DNA from: Craterostigma plantagineum
Taxonomy: Eukaryota; Streptophyta; Magnoliopsida; Lamiales; Linderniaceae
DNA length: 64,000 bases
Assembly (NCBI GenBank): GCA_027422505.1
Contig: JAPQWV010001568.1
Coordinates: forward strand, 17,700 to 81,699
Direction: 5' to 3'
Of this stretch, positions 12,473 to 24,400 are shown piece by piece. Under the pieces are notes generated by a model. The model saw only the letters and a list, made by a program, of their open reading frames with translations, was not told where the DNA came from and did no database searches. A program made the position numbers and the translations under genes. The stretch's first letter is position 1; every line of letters starts with the position of its first letter.

Positions 12473-12805
12473 TGTTAGGAATATTTTATTGTGTTCAATT
12501 AAAATAGATTATCTTAATCTTGTGATTTAGGACTTAATTGTAAATATATCCGACTTGTGGATATATTAGTAATATTGGGCCCGTTAGCCCATTAGGGCTT
12601 ATGTATAAATACCCTAAACACATTAGTGTTTAGGGTTGCTGATTCATTAATAGAGTTGACGACTTTGCTGAAGAACTCGCGCGCTCTCTGTTCCAACTCT
12701 ACAATCCGTTTCGTGGTATTACTCATTTATTGCTTCCGTAATTCATCGTATCAGGTAATACTAATCCTATGAATCAGACCAAGGTTGGATAAAATCGGCC
12801 TAACA
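12473..12805 (+). repeat. 3' LTR of the non-autonomous element
   Basis: 333 bp; read base by base against 6952-7284 I found no mismatch. Followed by the target-site copy TCTGT at 12806-12810. Confidence 0.93.
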
Positions 12806-12810
12806 TCTGT

Positions 12811-14666
12811 TTAGCGGCTACTAAGGAGGTTAGAAAACGGGAAACAGCAAATGTAGTTGTCGGGATTTATGACAGCCATTAATTTTTATTTACAAGAGAA
12901 GTAGTTTAGGTATATCGATAAGGACAATTAATCCCTAAAACAAACAACCCACCATCATCAAAAGCATACACCATCATCTAAAGGCGAGCCTAGGGCATCT
13001 TCGTAGATACAATACACCCAAAGTTTATATTATTATCTTACTTTAAAGAAAATATCATATATAATTAATCAACGTCATCCGCCAAAAGATCGCATAAAGG
13101 GATATGCATTTTTATTTTTAGCACCAACTCGTTCTATAATGAATCGAACTTAATCCAAGTGTTAATCCTTACCGCTTAAGTCAACAATCAATCTTGAAAT
13201 AGAAAACAAGGTTCTCTTCTAGAAACATGTTGATTCCTTCATCCTTCTCCATTATCATTTAGCTCAACGCACATAACCTTTGTAGGCTTATAACCTAAAA
13301 ATATTTAATACACATGTAATAATATTCAAACACACTCTCAATATATGCATGTGCATACGTTTGAACGCGCGTGTCAAACATTTATTTATGATGTCATATG
13401 TGTTAGAAAACTTAGAAATTTTCCCGACCAAATGTCAGCATAGATGCTCTGATGATACATCTAATGAGATAACATTTCACATCTGTATATATATATCTAA
13501 ATTTATATATGTCTATCACCACACACACACACAAACACAGAGGGAGACAAGATAGCTGTAATATCAAACTCTTTTTTCATGAACATATTGAAAGTCTTGG
13601 TGGGATCATCATAGATGCTGCTGAATTTCACTGCAGTGCAGTGCAACCTTATCTCTTCTTTGTACTATATTATATATATATATCATGAAAAATAGAAAAC
13701 GATGTGAAGTAAAATGTATCAAAGGGGTCGTAGAGTAGATAGTAACAATAATAACAACGGTCCCAATTCTTAGGGTTTTCGGGGTAAGGACGCGTGTAAA
13801 TAGTTTTATTGCCAACCCATGTGGCTTTCCTTGTCTAGGAAGAGATTTTTTTACCATCAACTTGTTCTCATTATTGTAAAGAATATACAGATTTCTTTCT
13901 TTTCTCATGAATAACAATCCGTGACTTGTTGGACCAAAAAGAATATTCAATTTGCATGAAATGGTCGTTTTTAGTGTTGCGGTTTACGATGATCGTTGCC
14001 TTCAGCAAATTACATAATAATGATAACCAAAAATAATGATAAACATTGAAGCTTTTAAATTTTTTTTTTCTTTACGCAAACAATGGTGGAGGTTACTGTT
14101 TTATTTTTTTATTTTGTGTTCAAGCTAACCATAGGAGTTAGTTAGGTATATATGGTCTATAAAAAGACTTCGATAAGATCGATCTTCATGTGTGTCTGAG
14201 AAACAGTGTTAATCATGTGATGCCATGAACTACTTGGACTAATTAGGGAAAGGTAAATAAAAAAAATCGAGAACTCAACAACTGTATATGTATCCGTCTT
14301 AATCTCGAGCCACGTGTCTTGGGAAAAGAGGATTTGATGATTAAGAAATGAATATTACCACAAGGTGAGTTTATTTTCTTAATCAGGAATTAATTATTTT
14401 TCAATCACTTTGAGGTGGTAATAATAATGCTTTGGGATCTCATCAGCTCCATAATACGATACTTACCAAGCTATATACCAAACGACGGTGGCATTCTCGC
14501 AAATATTTCGTATAGAATGAGTCATTTCCAATGACCAAACTCTATAAAAATAACCAGCTTTCTTCATTAATACCCCAACAACCATCAATTTAAATGCACA
14601 ACTAAATTCTTATAATAATATCACGAACAAGAAAGAAAAAGATAACGAGAGATAAAGAGAGAGAGT
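12811..14666. other. AT-rich intergenic DNA and HD-Zip promoter
   Basis: No supported gene between 12811 and about 14500. A CA-type microsatellite lies at about 13518-13540. CTCTATAAAAATAACC at about 14540-14555 is a plausible TATA box for the HD-Zip gene, some 110 bases before its ATG. Confidence 0.5.
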
Positions 14667-15619
14667 ATGAACCCCAATGATCAGATGGTACTCATTTCCC
14701 AGTACTATCCACCTGGGATTTACCCTCAGCATCATCAGTTTATACCACAACAAGGTATATTTACGTCAATTAATTTCGAGTAAGTGCATGGACTTAATTT
14801 GTAACTGCTAATATATGTAGTTGCAGAAACCGAGGGTAACAATAATTCGAAGCCAAGAAGACGGCGGAAGAAGAACAAAAAAGGCGATCAAAACTCGACA
14901 ACGATGAGCAGCAAGAGAAAGCTGAGCGAAGAGCAAGCGAATATGTTAGAGCAAAGCTTCGTAGACGAACACAAATTAGAATCTGAGAGGAAGGATAGGC
15001 TTGCCGCCGAGCTCGGCCTTGACCCAAGGCAAGTCGCCGTATGGTTCCAAAACAGAAGGGCCCGTTATAAGAGTAAGAAGCTCGAGGAAGAATACGCCAA
15101 ACTCAAAGCTCAACACCACACAACCCTCTTCGAAAAATGCCGTCTAGAATCCCAGGTAGTAATAAATTCATTGTAAGCATCAGTTCAACGCTTAGTATTG
15201 AATGCTGAAGCAAGTTCTGTGTCTCCCAAACTGAGGGCATGTTCTGCAAAACATACGCTGAGTCATATAGCACATACACACGTGTACGAACGTAGTTTAT
15301 GGACATGACATGTGTTTTAAATTCACGTCACGTGTGTTTGCAGCTTTTAAAGGTGAAGGAACAGCTCGACGAAGCTGAGAAGGAAATGCAGAGGCTATCT
15401 GCCGAAAGATTATCGTCATCAGTTGATGGGTTTTCGAGCAACAGTAGTCCATGTTCGTCTTTCTCGGTGGAAGAAGCTGCTGCTGCTGCTGTTAATATGT
15501 ATCATCAACCTTCTGCTTTTCTTGGAGAAGAGGAGATTATGCTGAACAACGTCTTCTATGACAACGATTACGTTCACGGCTTGGAGACGTGGGATATTAA
15601 TCTCTATAACTATATGTGA
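14667..15619 (+). CDS. HD-Zip class I transcription factor, ATHB-21/40/53-like
   Basis: Homeodomain-leucine zipper factor; relatives act in ABA, auxin and bud or root growth responses. Exons 14667-14754, 14821-15155 and 15344-15619 join in frame to 232 residues. Exon 1 gives [17 protein letters not shown], exon 2 a basic stretch ([11 protein letters not shown]) and the homeodomain ([16 protein letters not shown] to helix 3 [18 protein letters not shown]). The zipper continues from exon 2 into exon 3 ([17 protein letters not shown]). No START or CPSCE motif is present, which places it in class I. The C-terminus is acidic/aromatic and ends DINLYNYM. Exon 2 has two acceptors six bases apart (ATGTAG and TTGCAG), both in frame. 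Convergent with the PP2C gene. Confidence 0.92.
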
Positions 15620-15912
15620 TTAGTCAAATCACTTGGTCGTACCGTAGTTATTAGTGATGTTAATTAATTATGGAATCATGGAATAGTAGTATGTGTCTAG
15701 GCTAGGAAACTTATATTAGTAATGTAACGTAATGACTTGTTTATAACTGTCACTAAATATGCGATGAATCGGTTCAGCTATCAATTCAAGAATCAATGTC
15801 TCCTATAGCGCAAAATCCATCGTCAATCATCCCATAACACAGACGAGGGTGCAGAGACATAGAAATCAACGTAAAAAGACAAAACACTTGACGAAGCATT
15901 GCAAGAAACTGT

Positions 15913-17469
15913 CTATGGATTGGCTACGAAGGAGACGACGACGGTCAAGTCATCTAATTTACCTCCGCAATAAGTATAGCCAGCTTCTTCAGCAGCTACT
16001 GCAAATGGGCTACGATGTTTCCTATCTAAAGCTCTTTCGCGGGCAATAACAGCAATCTTCTCTGCAGTAGCATCAGGGCTGAGATTTTCACTCACTGCCT
16101 CCCCTACAATACCTGCCACCTCCTTACCGAATAAGTTGTCGAACAAACCGTCGCTCCCCGCCACTATAACATCGCCAGGTTCGACGGGAATTTCGAACAT
16201 CTGAAGGAAAGATTACAGAGCTCAAGATTCAGACCACGTTCAAGAAATGGAATCAACAGCTTATTATGTTAGGTGTTCGAACTGGCCTGTCCAGAACTTG
16301 GCACATCAGCCCTATCGCCGCGTTCGAGCTGATATGTGAAGTTGAAACCGTGCTGTTGTACAGGAGATTCGAAGATTAACGAGCCATTTCTGACGACGAT
16401 GAAGCCACTGTCTCCAAGGTTGATGGCGTGAAGATTCTGCTCAAAATGTGGAAAGTTATTACCAGACGAAAAGGGAAGAGACTTTTAAGGTTTAAAAGAT
16501 AAAGAAGATGCGAAAAAAAGACCTGATTTTTTAGGGAGATGATGCAAGCAGTTGAGGATCCCATGGCTTTAGTCTCAGAATGTGCCTTTTCTAACACCTT
16601 CAAGGGATCGACTTCGCCCTCTGATGATTCTCGGATTGCCCTGACAGAATTGGACATTAGCTCCCGGGAATAATTTCCAGCATTTACGCCAACGTCTGCC
16701 CAGCCACCAACTCCATCAGCAACGCCTATGACTTGCTCTTCTTCGCAGATGAAGTAAGCATCTTCTCCACCAGTTTCTACTTTCGCGGGGTGCGGCATGT
16801 AACACACTCCGCTCACTAGCTTCAAGGCGTTGCTGGGACTTGGCTTCTTTCTGGTAAGTTAATTTGTAGGGTTAACAAAGGAAGTCAAGAATCTAATTGG
16901 TGGGGTTGACAAAGGAAATCAAGAATTTTACAGTTTTGAGCTCAAAGCAGAATCTAGTTTGGAAAGAACTCACTGTGCATCAGCGAGGGCAAGACTTGAA
17001 AGCTGCTCAGCAACTGAAGGTCCATCTTTGGAAACTTCAGGCACAACACCATCTGAATAGCACGAGGAAGAAGACTTCAAGTCCTTTGAGAAATGTCTCA
17101 CCATGCCCATCGACCTTCCTTCGATATGCAAAGCTCTTCCTTGGGAAACATAAGAGCTCTGCATACCCACCCTTGCCCTAAGACATGTCTTATGCATCCT
17201 ATCTCCGTAATAAACGCCGATGGGTTTCAATAAACCAGGTATATTACAACCGTTGATGATACTAAGCTGTCCACCATCATATCCCCAGATGCAACTATCG
17301 AACCAGAAGTAGCCATGGCCTTGCTTGGTGTACTAAACACTATCGCAGATGGTAAAATATGTTTGGTTGGAGATATTACAACAGCTCGCCTCAGATTAAT
17401 TGTTTTTGCAGCTCTTAACAAGCCAAAACTAGAAGCAAGATTAATGTTCGAGAACAACCCAACTGACAT
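15913..17469 (-). CDS. protein phosphatase 2C (PP2C 55/80-like), one apparent 1-base frameshift
   Basis: Mg/Mn-dependent Ser/Thr phosphatase of the PP2C 26/55/80 group, probably organelle-targeted. Minus-strand exons 17469-16974, 16850-16523, 16436-16287 and 16200-15913 would give about 420 residues. Metal-site motifs are present: GGEDAYF, GVADGVGGWADVG, HAINLGDSGF, VIVAGSDGLFDNL and GGKLDDLTVVV. The start at 17467-17469 opens a transit-peptide-like region (MSVGLFSNINLASSFGLL). Near 17251-17265 the frame breaks: SGDMMVDSLVSS ends in one frame and NGCNIPGLLKPIGVYYGDR continues in another, and exon length is one base short of the phase needed. The intron at 16201-16286 seems to use a GC donor (CAG|GCCAGT). 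All catalytic blocks lie after the break. Confidence 0.85.
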
Positions 17470-18162
17470 TCTAACTTTCTCAGATAACAGAACGAGCTCG
17501 ATTTGAGGTTACCATAGAAAGTGCCCAGTGTACGCAACAATCTTTTCTCAGTTTGGATGATGGCCCTTCGTCGAAATAAGACCTGAAAAGAAAAAAAAAA
17601 AACATGAAAAGAAAATGAAATGGACAAGACAGAACTAAGGGTAAGAGATCTTTCAATAACCTGAAACGAGATTGTAGAAATAGTACCTTAGCTGATAAAT
17701 CAGAGCTTGTGGCCTCTCTTCCTTATCAGAGCATCTGAAGACGCATTACAACAGCTGCATTTCCCTAATTTACTACAACTACGCCGAACAACCAAGAAAA
17801 AGAAGGATTTTGTTACGATTTCATTGAAAATTAAAAAGACCTCCCTTTTATAATTGTATGAATTCCCCACAGTAATAAGACGGTGATTGGGCCTGCGACC
17901 CTCACTTGCCCAGCCCAATCGTAAAGCCCAATATCACATACACAATTTAAGACGGCGGAGATGACGTGGCAACCGAAGTTCGGCATGAGAGTTTGGATTT
18001 TTTAAGATGTTTAGGAATTCTAAGAAAAACCTTTGTCATTGATACCATGATATATGCATACATGATACATGGAGATCAAAGTTAATTTTCTTAAGCAAAC
18101 TACGTCTCCCTATATATCCTCGCTCTCTACATGAGATGAAACCTAAAGGTACAAACAAAATA
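17470..18162. other. PP2C 5' flank and SAUR 3' flank
   Basis: The PP2C leader and promoter must lie to the right of 17469. An antisense-free frame at 17415-17627 (minus) is rich in Phe/Arg but has no recognisable motif; it may be leader. Nothing else is supported. Confidence 0.4.
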
Positions 18163-18462
18163 TCATGATTTGGCGTTCAACTGAGATATGATGCGAACGA
18201 AAGAATCTTCGCTGCAAGGAATGGTTAGCCCACCCATTGGATGATTGTATCCAAATTCTTCCTCAGCTTGGCACAACAAATCTTGAAATAAAGGGTGATT
18301 CAAGTACGAAACTGGGATGACAAATCTCTTCATGCTTGTTATTTCTCCTACATAAACTGCACAATGTCCCTTTGGAACTTCAAGAACAAGTGACGATGAT
18401 CTTGATAAAGCCCATCTTTTCTCGGCAGACAGCGATCTCCGTAGCTTTCTAACAATGGCCAT
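18163..18462 (-). CDS. SAUR-family auxin-responsive protein
   Basis: Small auxin-up RNA protein; relatives inhibit PP2C.D phosphatases and so activate plasma-membrane H+-ATPases during cell expansion. Single exon, 99 residues, intact. I start at the ATG at 18460-18462 ([10 protein letters not shown]); the frame is open upstream but has no further ATG. The SAUR core reads [54 protein letters not shown]-like box (TATATATAAGG on the minus strand, 18563-18574) lies about 100 bases upstream. A related copy on the opposite strand 2 kb away is a pseudogene. Confidence 0.93.
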   Translation of the reverse strand: MAIVRKLRRSLSAEKRWALSRSSSLVLEVPKGHCAVYVGEITSMKRFVIPVSYLNHPLFQDLLCQAEEEFGYNHPMGGLTIPCSEDSFVRIISQLNAKS

Positions 18463-18574
18463 GTTGGTTGAGTTAGATGGTAGAGTTGATAAATAAGGAA
18501 CTTTTAGTCTTTGTTTGGGCAACTTCTTGTTAATTGATGATTGCAAATGGGAGAGTTTCGTGCCTTATATATAT

Positions 18575-19300
18575 CGAGAGGTGAGGTGTTCTAATTGTCT
18601 TATCCTTCTTAATATGAGGATTATTTGAGTGGTCGAAACATTGGCACAGCACAGCACAAGCGTACGAGGAAATTATCACATGGCTTGTTCTTGGTTGTTC
18701 ATAGAGATTTCAAACACATTCAATCAATTTTGGGCTAATGTCTTGTCTAGCGTTTGTTCAAGGATGATCATCCAAAGAAGGTCCACATTTTCCATGACTT
18801 GTTTAATATCAACTGGCCGTAATTAAAGGATATGAAACTGAAAGAAGGGTATAGTTTGTTGGGCAGACATGAAAAGGCTTTGAAGTTCCCATGTGATTAA
18901 ATAAGTTGACAAGTAGACAACAATTAAATATATTTTCTTCAAAATTGTCCCAATTCCAACAGTTCTAGTTCTGGTATTAACAGATTGAGATAGACGACAT
19001 CCAATGGTTTTGCTTTTTTAGGGTTTCGCCTTCTCAAGAAAGTGTGACCCGCCGATAGTTGACGATAAGTGCGAAAGCCTTATGCCATTTATTATAGGGT
19101 AATTTTATTGCTACCCAACTTTTTTCTATTTGCACCCCCTAATTAATATGTAGAGTAAACATTAATTATTATCAATTACATACCCCATATAAAAAGGAAA
19201 AAATGAGCTTTCTGTTAATAACTTAAGTAATATGTAAAGTAATATTAAATAAATACCTGATTAAAAAAAGACAATTTTTTCCATCTGGCGGGCATGATAA
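18575..19300. other. SAUR upstream intergenic DNA
   Basis: AT-rich, beginning with the 5' flank of the minus-strand SAUR. No ORF with a known motif. Confidence 0.4.
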
Positions 19301-19990
19301 ATGAAGGCCCACCCCACCCTACCGCGGGTAGCGGGCTTGGTGGGCCCAGTCCGTGCTAAAAAATAAAAGCGAAAAAATTATATCAAAAAAGAAAAAAAAA
19401 ACATTAAAATAAACTAATGAAGTTTAATACTCCTAATCAAATCTAAATTTCTTTCATAAAAATTTATTTTGTTATTAAATTTGATTAAACTAAAAATGGA
19501 TCTAAAAAATATAAAAACATATATAATTCATTTATATTTCAACTTTCTTACAAAAATATATTATGATATTTCGTGGGCCTCGAAAATGGCAATCCGCCCG
19601 CCCTACAGGCGGGTAGCGGGCCTGGTGGGCCCGACTCATCTTAAAAAATAAAAATAAAAATATATAAAAAATAACTAAAAATATTAAAATAAATTGATGA
19701 AGTTGAGTTACTTCTAATCAAATTTAAGTTCTTTAATAATAATTTATTCATGTTACTAAATTTGATTAATTAAAAACTGGATCTCAATTAATATAAAAAC
19801 TATATAATTCATTTATATATTAATTTTTTAAAAAATGTAATTTTTGATATTTGACGGGCTTACCCGCATAGGCCCGTCCTCTGGTGGGCCTGAGAAATGA
19901 CAGCCCCCTCACTTTGGCGGGCCCACGGCCCGTGGGCCCATTTGACAGTACCAGGGGTGGGCGGGCCCGCAGGCCACGGGCATTTTTGCT
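19300..19990 (+). repeat. tandem repeat, ~285-bp units with GC-rich boxes in AT-rich DNA
   Basis: The box GCGGGTAGCGGGC(C/T)TGGTGGGCCC occurs at about 19324 and 19609 and a diverged version near 19865. Between boxes the AT-rich filler also repeats (ATGAAGTT...CTAATCAAAT...TTTGATTAA...ATATAATTCATTTATAT). A CAGGGGTGGGCGGGCCC word at about 19952, like some hAT-type terminal repeats, suggests transposon origin, but I could not find a matching opposite end. Confidence 0.7.
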
Positions 19991-20521
19991 AGTTCTAAAT
20001 GTGTCATTGGTTAAAATGACTTAATTAATAATTTTTGAATAGTCCATGTAATTAATATTATTGATTTAATGGAAAATAAGTTAATAAAATATTTTTTTTA
20101 TTGAATCATGTAATTATATAAAATTATTATTACAAAAATCAAGTGTATTGGGATAGAGTGGTATAGGGGGTGTAAGGGGTGTGATTTGTGAATAGTATGA
20201 TGTTGTTTTTATTGTGAGATCTGATGTTTCAACTATTGCAAAGACGACCGATTCATGTGATGAACCATGTGCTTTTGTTTATTAGCTTCACTAGTAACCT
20301 AACCACACATATCTAGTGAATGTAATTAATTGTCTCTTCTGATCCACAGCCCATTTCTAGGACTTCTGAATTGGCATCTCTATCTATATATACATATACT
20401 TCTTCTAAACTCACCATTATACTCACCAAACTAAATTTGTTAATTAGCCGCCATATTCTCTCAGCTTTCAGAGTAACCACTTCAATTTTCTAACTGGGTT
20501 CATCTAGATTATTATACAACC
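19991..20521. other. promoter region of the SAUR pseudogene
   Basis: AT-rich, with a TATATATACATATA stretch near 20383-20396 roughly 130 bases before the dead ATG, consistent with a former promoter. Confidence 0.4.
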
Positions 20522-20702
20522 ATGGCAATTGTCAAAAAGCTAAGGCGATCACTGTCCGCCGAGAGAAAGAGATGGGCTTTATGAAGATCATCATCACTAG
20601 CTAGTTCTTGAAGTTCCAAAGGGACATTGTGCTGTTTAGGTAGGAGACAAGAGCATGAAGAGATTTGTCGTCCCTATTTCATATCTGAACCACCCTTTAT
20701 TT
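20522..20702 (+). pseudogene. SAUR pseudogene, 5' part
   Basis: Starts [20 protein letters not shown], then a TGA where the intact neighbour has Ser, then further frame breaks while SAUR words remain readable (VPKGHC-, MKRFV- and [12 protein letters not shown]). The sequence stops at the homologue of NHPLF, where a Copia element is inserted; TATTT at 20698-20702 is the left target-site copy. The intact relative lies at 18163-18462 in opposite orientation, so the two were a head-to-head pair. Confidence 0.9.
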
Positions 20703-21306
20703 TGTTAGGTCCAGCCTTTGACAAGGCAACGCACACCAAAGAAGAACAAAGAAAAAATAATATTATATTATAATATTATTTAATGAAAGGTTCATATTGA
20801 AGGGCGACGCGGCGGATTCCTGGCCACCCGTTTCGAGTGGTCCAGAAGAGCTGAAGACATCTATAAATAGGCTGAGGATTCTTCAGTTATTATCATCACA
20901 AGCTCATTCGAGTTTTACTAAATAGAGAGAAGTAGTTCGAGTGAATTGTGAGGTTATCAGTTCAGGTAGAAACTGATAGGGTTCCACATCCACAGAGAGG
21001 TGTGAGGTAAACACGAGTGGTAAAAGTGAGATAGTAAAAATTCGAGGGTTGTAATTTTTACTATAGTGAAGATTTTGCCGACTCGGCCGTGGTTTTTCCC
21101 TCTTCGTTAACAGAGGGTTTCCACGTTAAAATTCTGGTGTTCTTTCTTACCTTACGGTAATTTATTTTTACCGTGGTAGTTACTGTGCGGGTCCCACCAA
21201 ATTTACCTCGTGGGTCCTACTTCTCCCGATCGTCGTACCGAGCCAAAACGGGACCAGTTCCGCTGCGGGGCCCACTGACCACCGCGGGGCCCACCACCAT
21301 TCCCAA
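20703..21306 (+). repeat. 5' LTR of Copia element
   Basis: Begins TGTTAGGTCCAGCC, ends at ATTCCCAA just before the primer site. A TATA-like CTATAAATAGG lies at about 20861-20871. Carries about 18 bp (around 21274-21291) absent from the 3' LTR. Confidence 0.9.
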
Positions 21307-21414
21307 GTGGTATCAGAGCTTGATAGTATTCTGAGTATGCTCTGTGGTTGCAGCTTTGACTGATCTTCCACATCAGAAAAGATACTAGTAGGTTGCTGGT
21401 AGATTTTGACGGCC

Positions 21415-24400
21415 ATGGAGAACGACGGAGGAATGATCAAGCTGACAGTAACGAATTACTCCATATGGAAATCAAGGATGGAGGATTATCTTTATTGCAA
21501 AGACCTCCATGAACCAATCGAAAATGCAGGCAAGATGCCTGAAGGCGGGAATGCTGATCTATGGAAGAAATTGCAAAGAAAGACGCTAGCTGTGATCCGC
21601 CAATGGGTGGACATTAGCCTCTACAACCACGTCCGAAATGAGACAGACCCTACAAACTCTGGACGAAATTGGAGGGTATGTACGAGGTGACAAATGCGCT
21701 GAGCAAGGTATTCATGATGCGAAAACTCATGAATGTGAAGCTGAACGAGGGACGATCAGTTGCTGAACATCTGAATGACTTTGAAGGGCTGGTAACTCAA
21801 CTCACAAGTGCCGGTCTAGTCCTTGATGATGAGCTACAAGCTTGTCTACTACTGGGTTCTCTACCTGATAGCTGGGATACGTTGGTAGTATCGCTCACCA
21901 ACTCGGCACCAAGCGGTAAAGTCACGATGGAGATGGTGAAAAACAGACTCTACAATGAAGAGCTGCGACGGAAGGATGCCGCCAGTACCAGTACGGGAAA
22001 TCAGGCCCTTGTTATGGAGAATAGGGGTCGGAGCAAGAGTAGAGGACCAAAAGGATACGACAAGTCAAAAGATAGATCCAAGTCCAGGGAGATGAGGAAG
22101 TGCTACCATTGTGGTAAAATTGGCCACTTACAAAGAAACTGTAGACTTCTCAAAGGAAAACAGAAACAAGACGATGACAAGAACACGTCTGCAATCGCCT
22201 CCAACGATGCTGGAGAGGTTACTCTGGTGAATGAAGCAGACTGCTGTCATGTTGCGGATGCAAGCACCGAATGGATAGTGGACTCTGGTGCCTCCTACCA
22301 TTGTGTTCCAAGGCGTGAATACTTCTCCACATATAAGGCGGGAAACTTTGGCACTACCAAGATGGGTAACCAAAGTGTTTCTAAAATAGTGGGGATCGGT
22401 GATATCTGTATCCAGACAAGCGTAGGGTGCACATTACGGCTGAAAGATGTGCGACACATTCCAGACCTGCGTCTCAATCTGATTTCTGTGAAAGTGCTGG
22501 ACAATGAAGGATACTATAACGAGATGGCAAATAGCTACTGGAAACTCACCAAGGGATCGTTGGTGGTAGCGAGAGGAAAGCTATGCTGCTCGCTATACAA
22601 GATGCACGGAACGATATGTGCTAACCAACTGAATGCAGTTGAAGATGATGATTCTCCAAATTTGTGGCACAGACGGCTGGCGCACGTAGGAGAGAAGGGG
22701 TTGAATGTCTTGGCTAAAAAGTCCCTCATACCAGTAGCCAAGGAGAAAGCGCTGAACCCCTGCGATTATTGTTTATTTGGGAAGCAACATAGAGTTTCAT
22801 TCGCGAAGAACTCAACCAGGCGAATGAAGAAGTTGGAGTTGGTACACTCTGACGTATGCGGACCCATGGAAGCCGAATCTCTGGGAGGCAGTAAATATTT
22901 TCTGACCTTCATTGATGATGCGTCTCGCAAGACCTGGGTATATCTGTTGCGGACGAAGGACCAGGTTTTCTATTATTTCAAGAAGTTCCATGCGATGGTG
23001 GAAAGAGAAACTGGAATGCCGCTAAAGTGTCTACGCACAGATAATGGTGGTGAATACATCTCTCGGGAGTTCAGAGATTATTCCACGAAGCATGGCATTA
23101 GGCATGAGAAGACAGTTCCTGGTACTCCTTAGCAAAATGGTGTCGCTGAGAGAATGAATCGGACAATTATGGAGAGAGTCCGAGCGATGCTCAAGATGGC
23201 TAATATATCTAAGTCATTTTGGGGGGAAGCTGTCAACACTGCAGTCTATCTTATCAACCGGCTACCTTCATCGGCGTTGGATTTCGATGTACCAGAGAAG
23301 GTGTGGACCGGTAGAGACATCTCATATTCCCATTTGAGAGTGTTTGGCTGCAAGGCGTTCATGCATGTGCCCAAGGAGCAAAGATCGAAGCTTGATGATA
23401 AATCAAATCCTTGCATCTTTGTTGGGTACGGAGACGAGGAGTTCGGCTACAGACTTTGGGATCCAAAGAAGAAGAAGACTGTTCGAAGTCGCGACGTAGT
23501 ATTCCATGAGCATGAGATCATGGGCGACTCAGATGTGGATGTGACGAAATCCACAGGTGGCGGTGTAGACGATTATACACCAGCCAGCATTCCATATGAC
23601 GGTCTCACGGAGGAAGGAATGCATCAATCAGAGCCTGAATCAGAAGAGCCAGCCATTGGAGATGATGAACATGTCGTAGATGAACACACCGAAGGTACTG
23701 AGCAGGGGGAGCCTTCGGATGTGCAAGAAGCAGTTGAACCTCATCTGAGAAGGTCAACTAGGGAACGCCAACCATCTACGAGGTATTCGAGTTCTGATTA
23801 TATTTTGATTACTGATGAGGGGGAGCCAGAGAGCTTCCAGGAAGTACAATCTTGTAGGGACAAAGATTGTTGGACAAAGGCCATGCAAGAGGAGATGGAT
23901 TCTCTGAAGAAGAAGAATGATACGTACGAGTTAGTTCGATTACCAAAAGGAAAGAAGACACTCAAGAACAAATGGGTGTACAAATTGAAGAAGGATGATG
24001 GCAAGCTGGTCAGATACAAGGCTCGATTAGTGGTCAAAGGTTTCACTCAGAGGAAGGGGATCGACTTTGACGAGATATTTTCACCGGTCGTGAAAATGAG
24101 TTCAATCAGAGTCATACTGGGACTAGCTGCTACAATGGATCTTCACTTGGAGCAACTCGACGTGAAGACCGCATTCTTGCATGGTGATCTTGATGAGGAG
24201 ATATATATGGAACAACCCGAAGGGTTCGAGGTTAGAGGTAAAGAGGACATGGTCTGCCGGTTGAAGAAAAGCTTGTACGGTCTGAAACAAGCTCCACGGC
24301 AGTGGTACAAGAAATTTGATTCTTTCATGGTGCATCAGGGGTTCAAGAGAACAGATGCAGATCCATGTGTTTACGTCCGGAGATACTCTAACGGTAAATT

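Larger units (their letters stand above)
6952..12805 (+). mobile_element. non-autonomous LTR retrotransposon, complete, with an intact coiled-coil ORF
   Basis: Complete 5,854-bp element. The 5' LTR (6952-7284) and 3' LTR (12473-12805) are each 333 bp and I found no difference between them. Both begin TGTTAGG and end CTAACA. The element is flanked by the 5-bp direct repeat TCTGT (6947-6951 and 12806-12810), so it is in its original insertion site. The primer-binding site TGGTATCAGAGC (7287-7298) is that of initiator tRNA-Met and the polypurine tract AAAGGGGGAG is at 12461-12470. The interior has one long ORF (8280-9713) and no integrase, reverse transcriptase or RNase H in any frame, so movement must rely on proteins supplied in trans. 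It is probably Copia-derived, from the WVPK spacer motifs and a degenerate protease-like motif after the ORF. LTR identity implies a recent insertion. Confidence 0.92.

Noticed and set aside
13349..13555. 68-codon + frame
   Set aside because: AT-rich and microsatellite-derived (HHTHTQTQ tail), no motif or promoter support.
17227..17265. hidden intron to explain the PP2C frame change
   Set aside because: Tested the GT at TTAGTATC with downstream AG sites; none gives the needed phase, so a 1-base indel fits better.
18463..18546. 28-residue N-terminal extension of the SAUR
   Set aside because: Open but begins at TTG, not ATG; the family-type start is MAIVRKL at 18462.
24123..24335. minus-strand frames over the Copia RT
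   Set aside because: Antisense shadows of pol.
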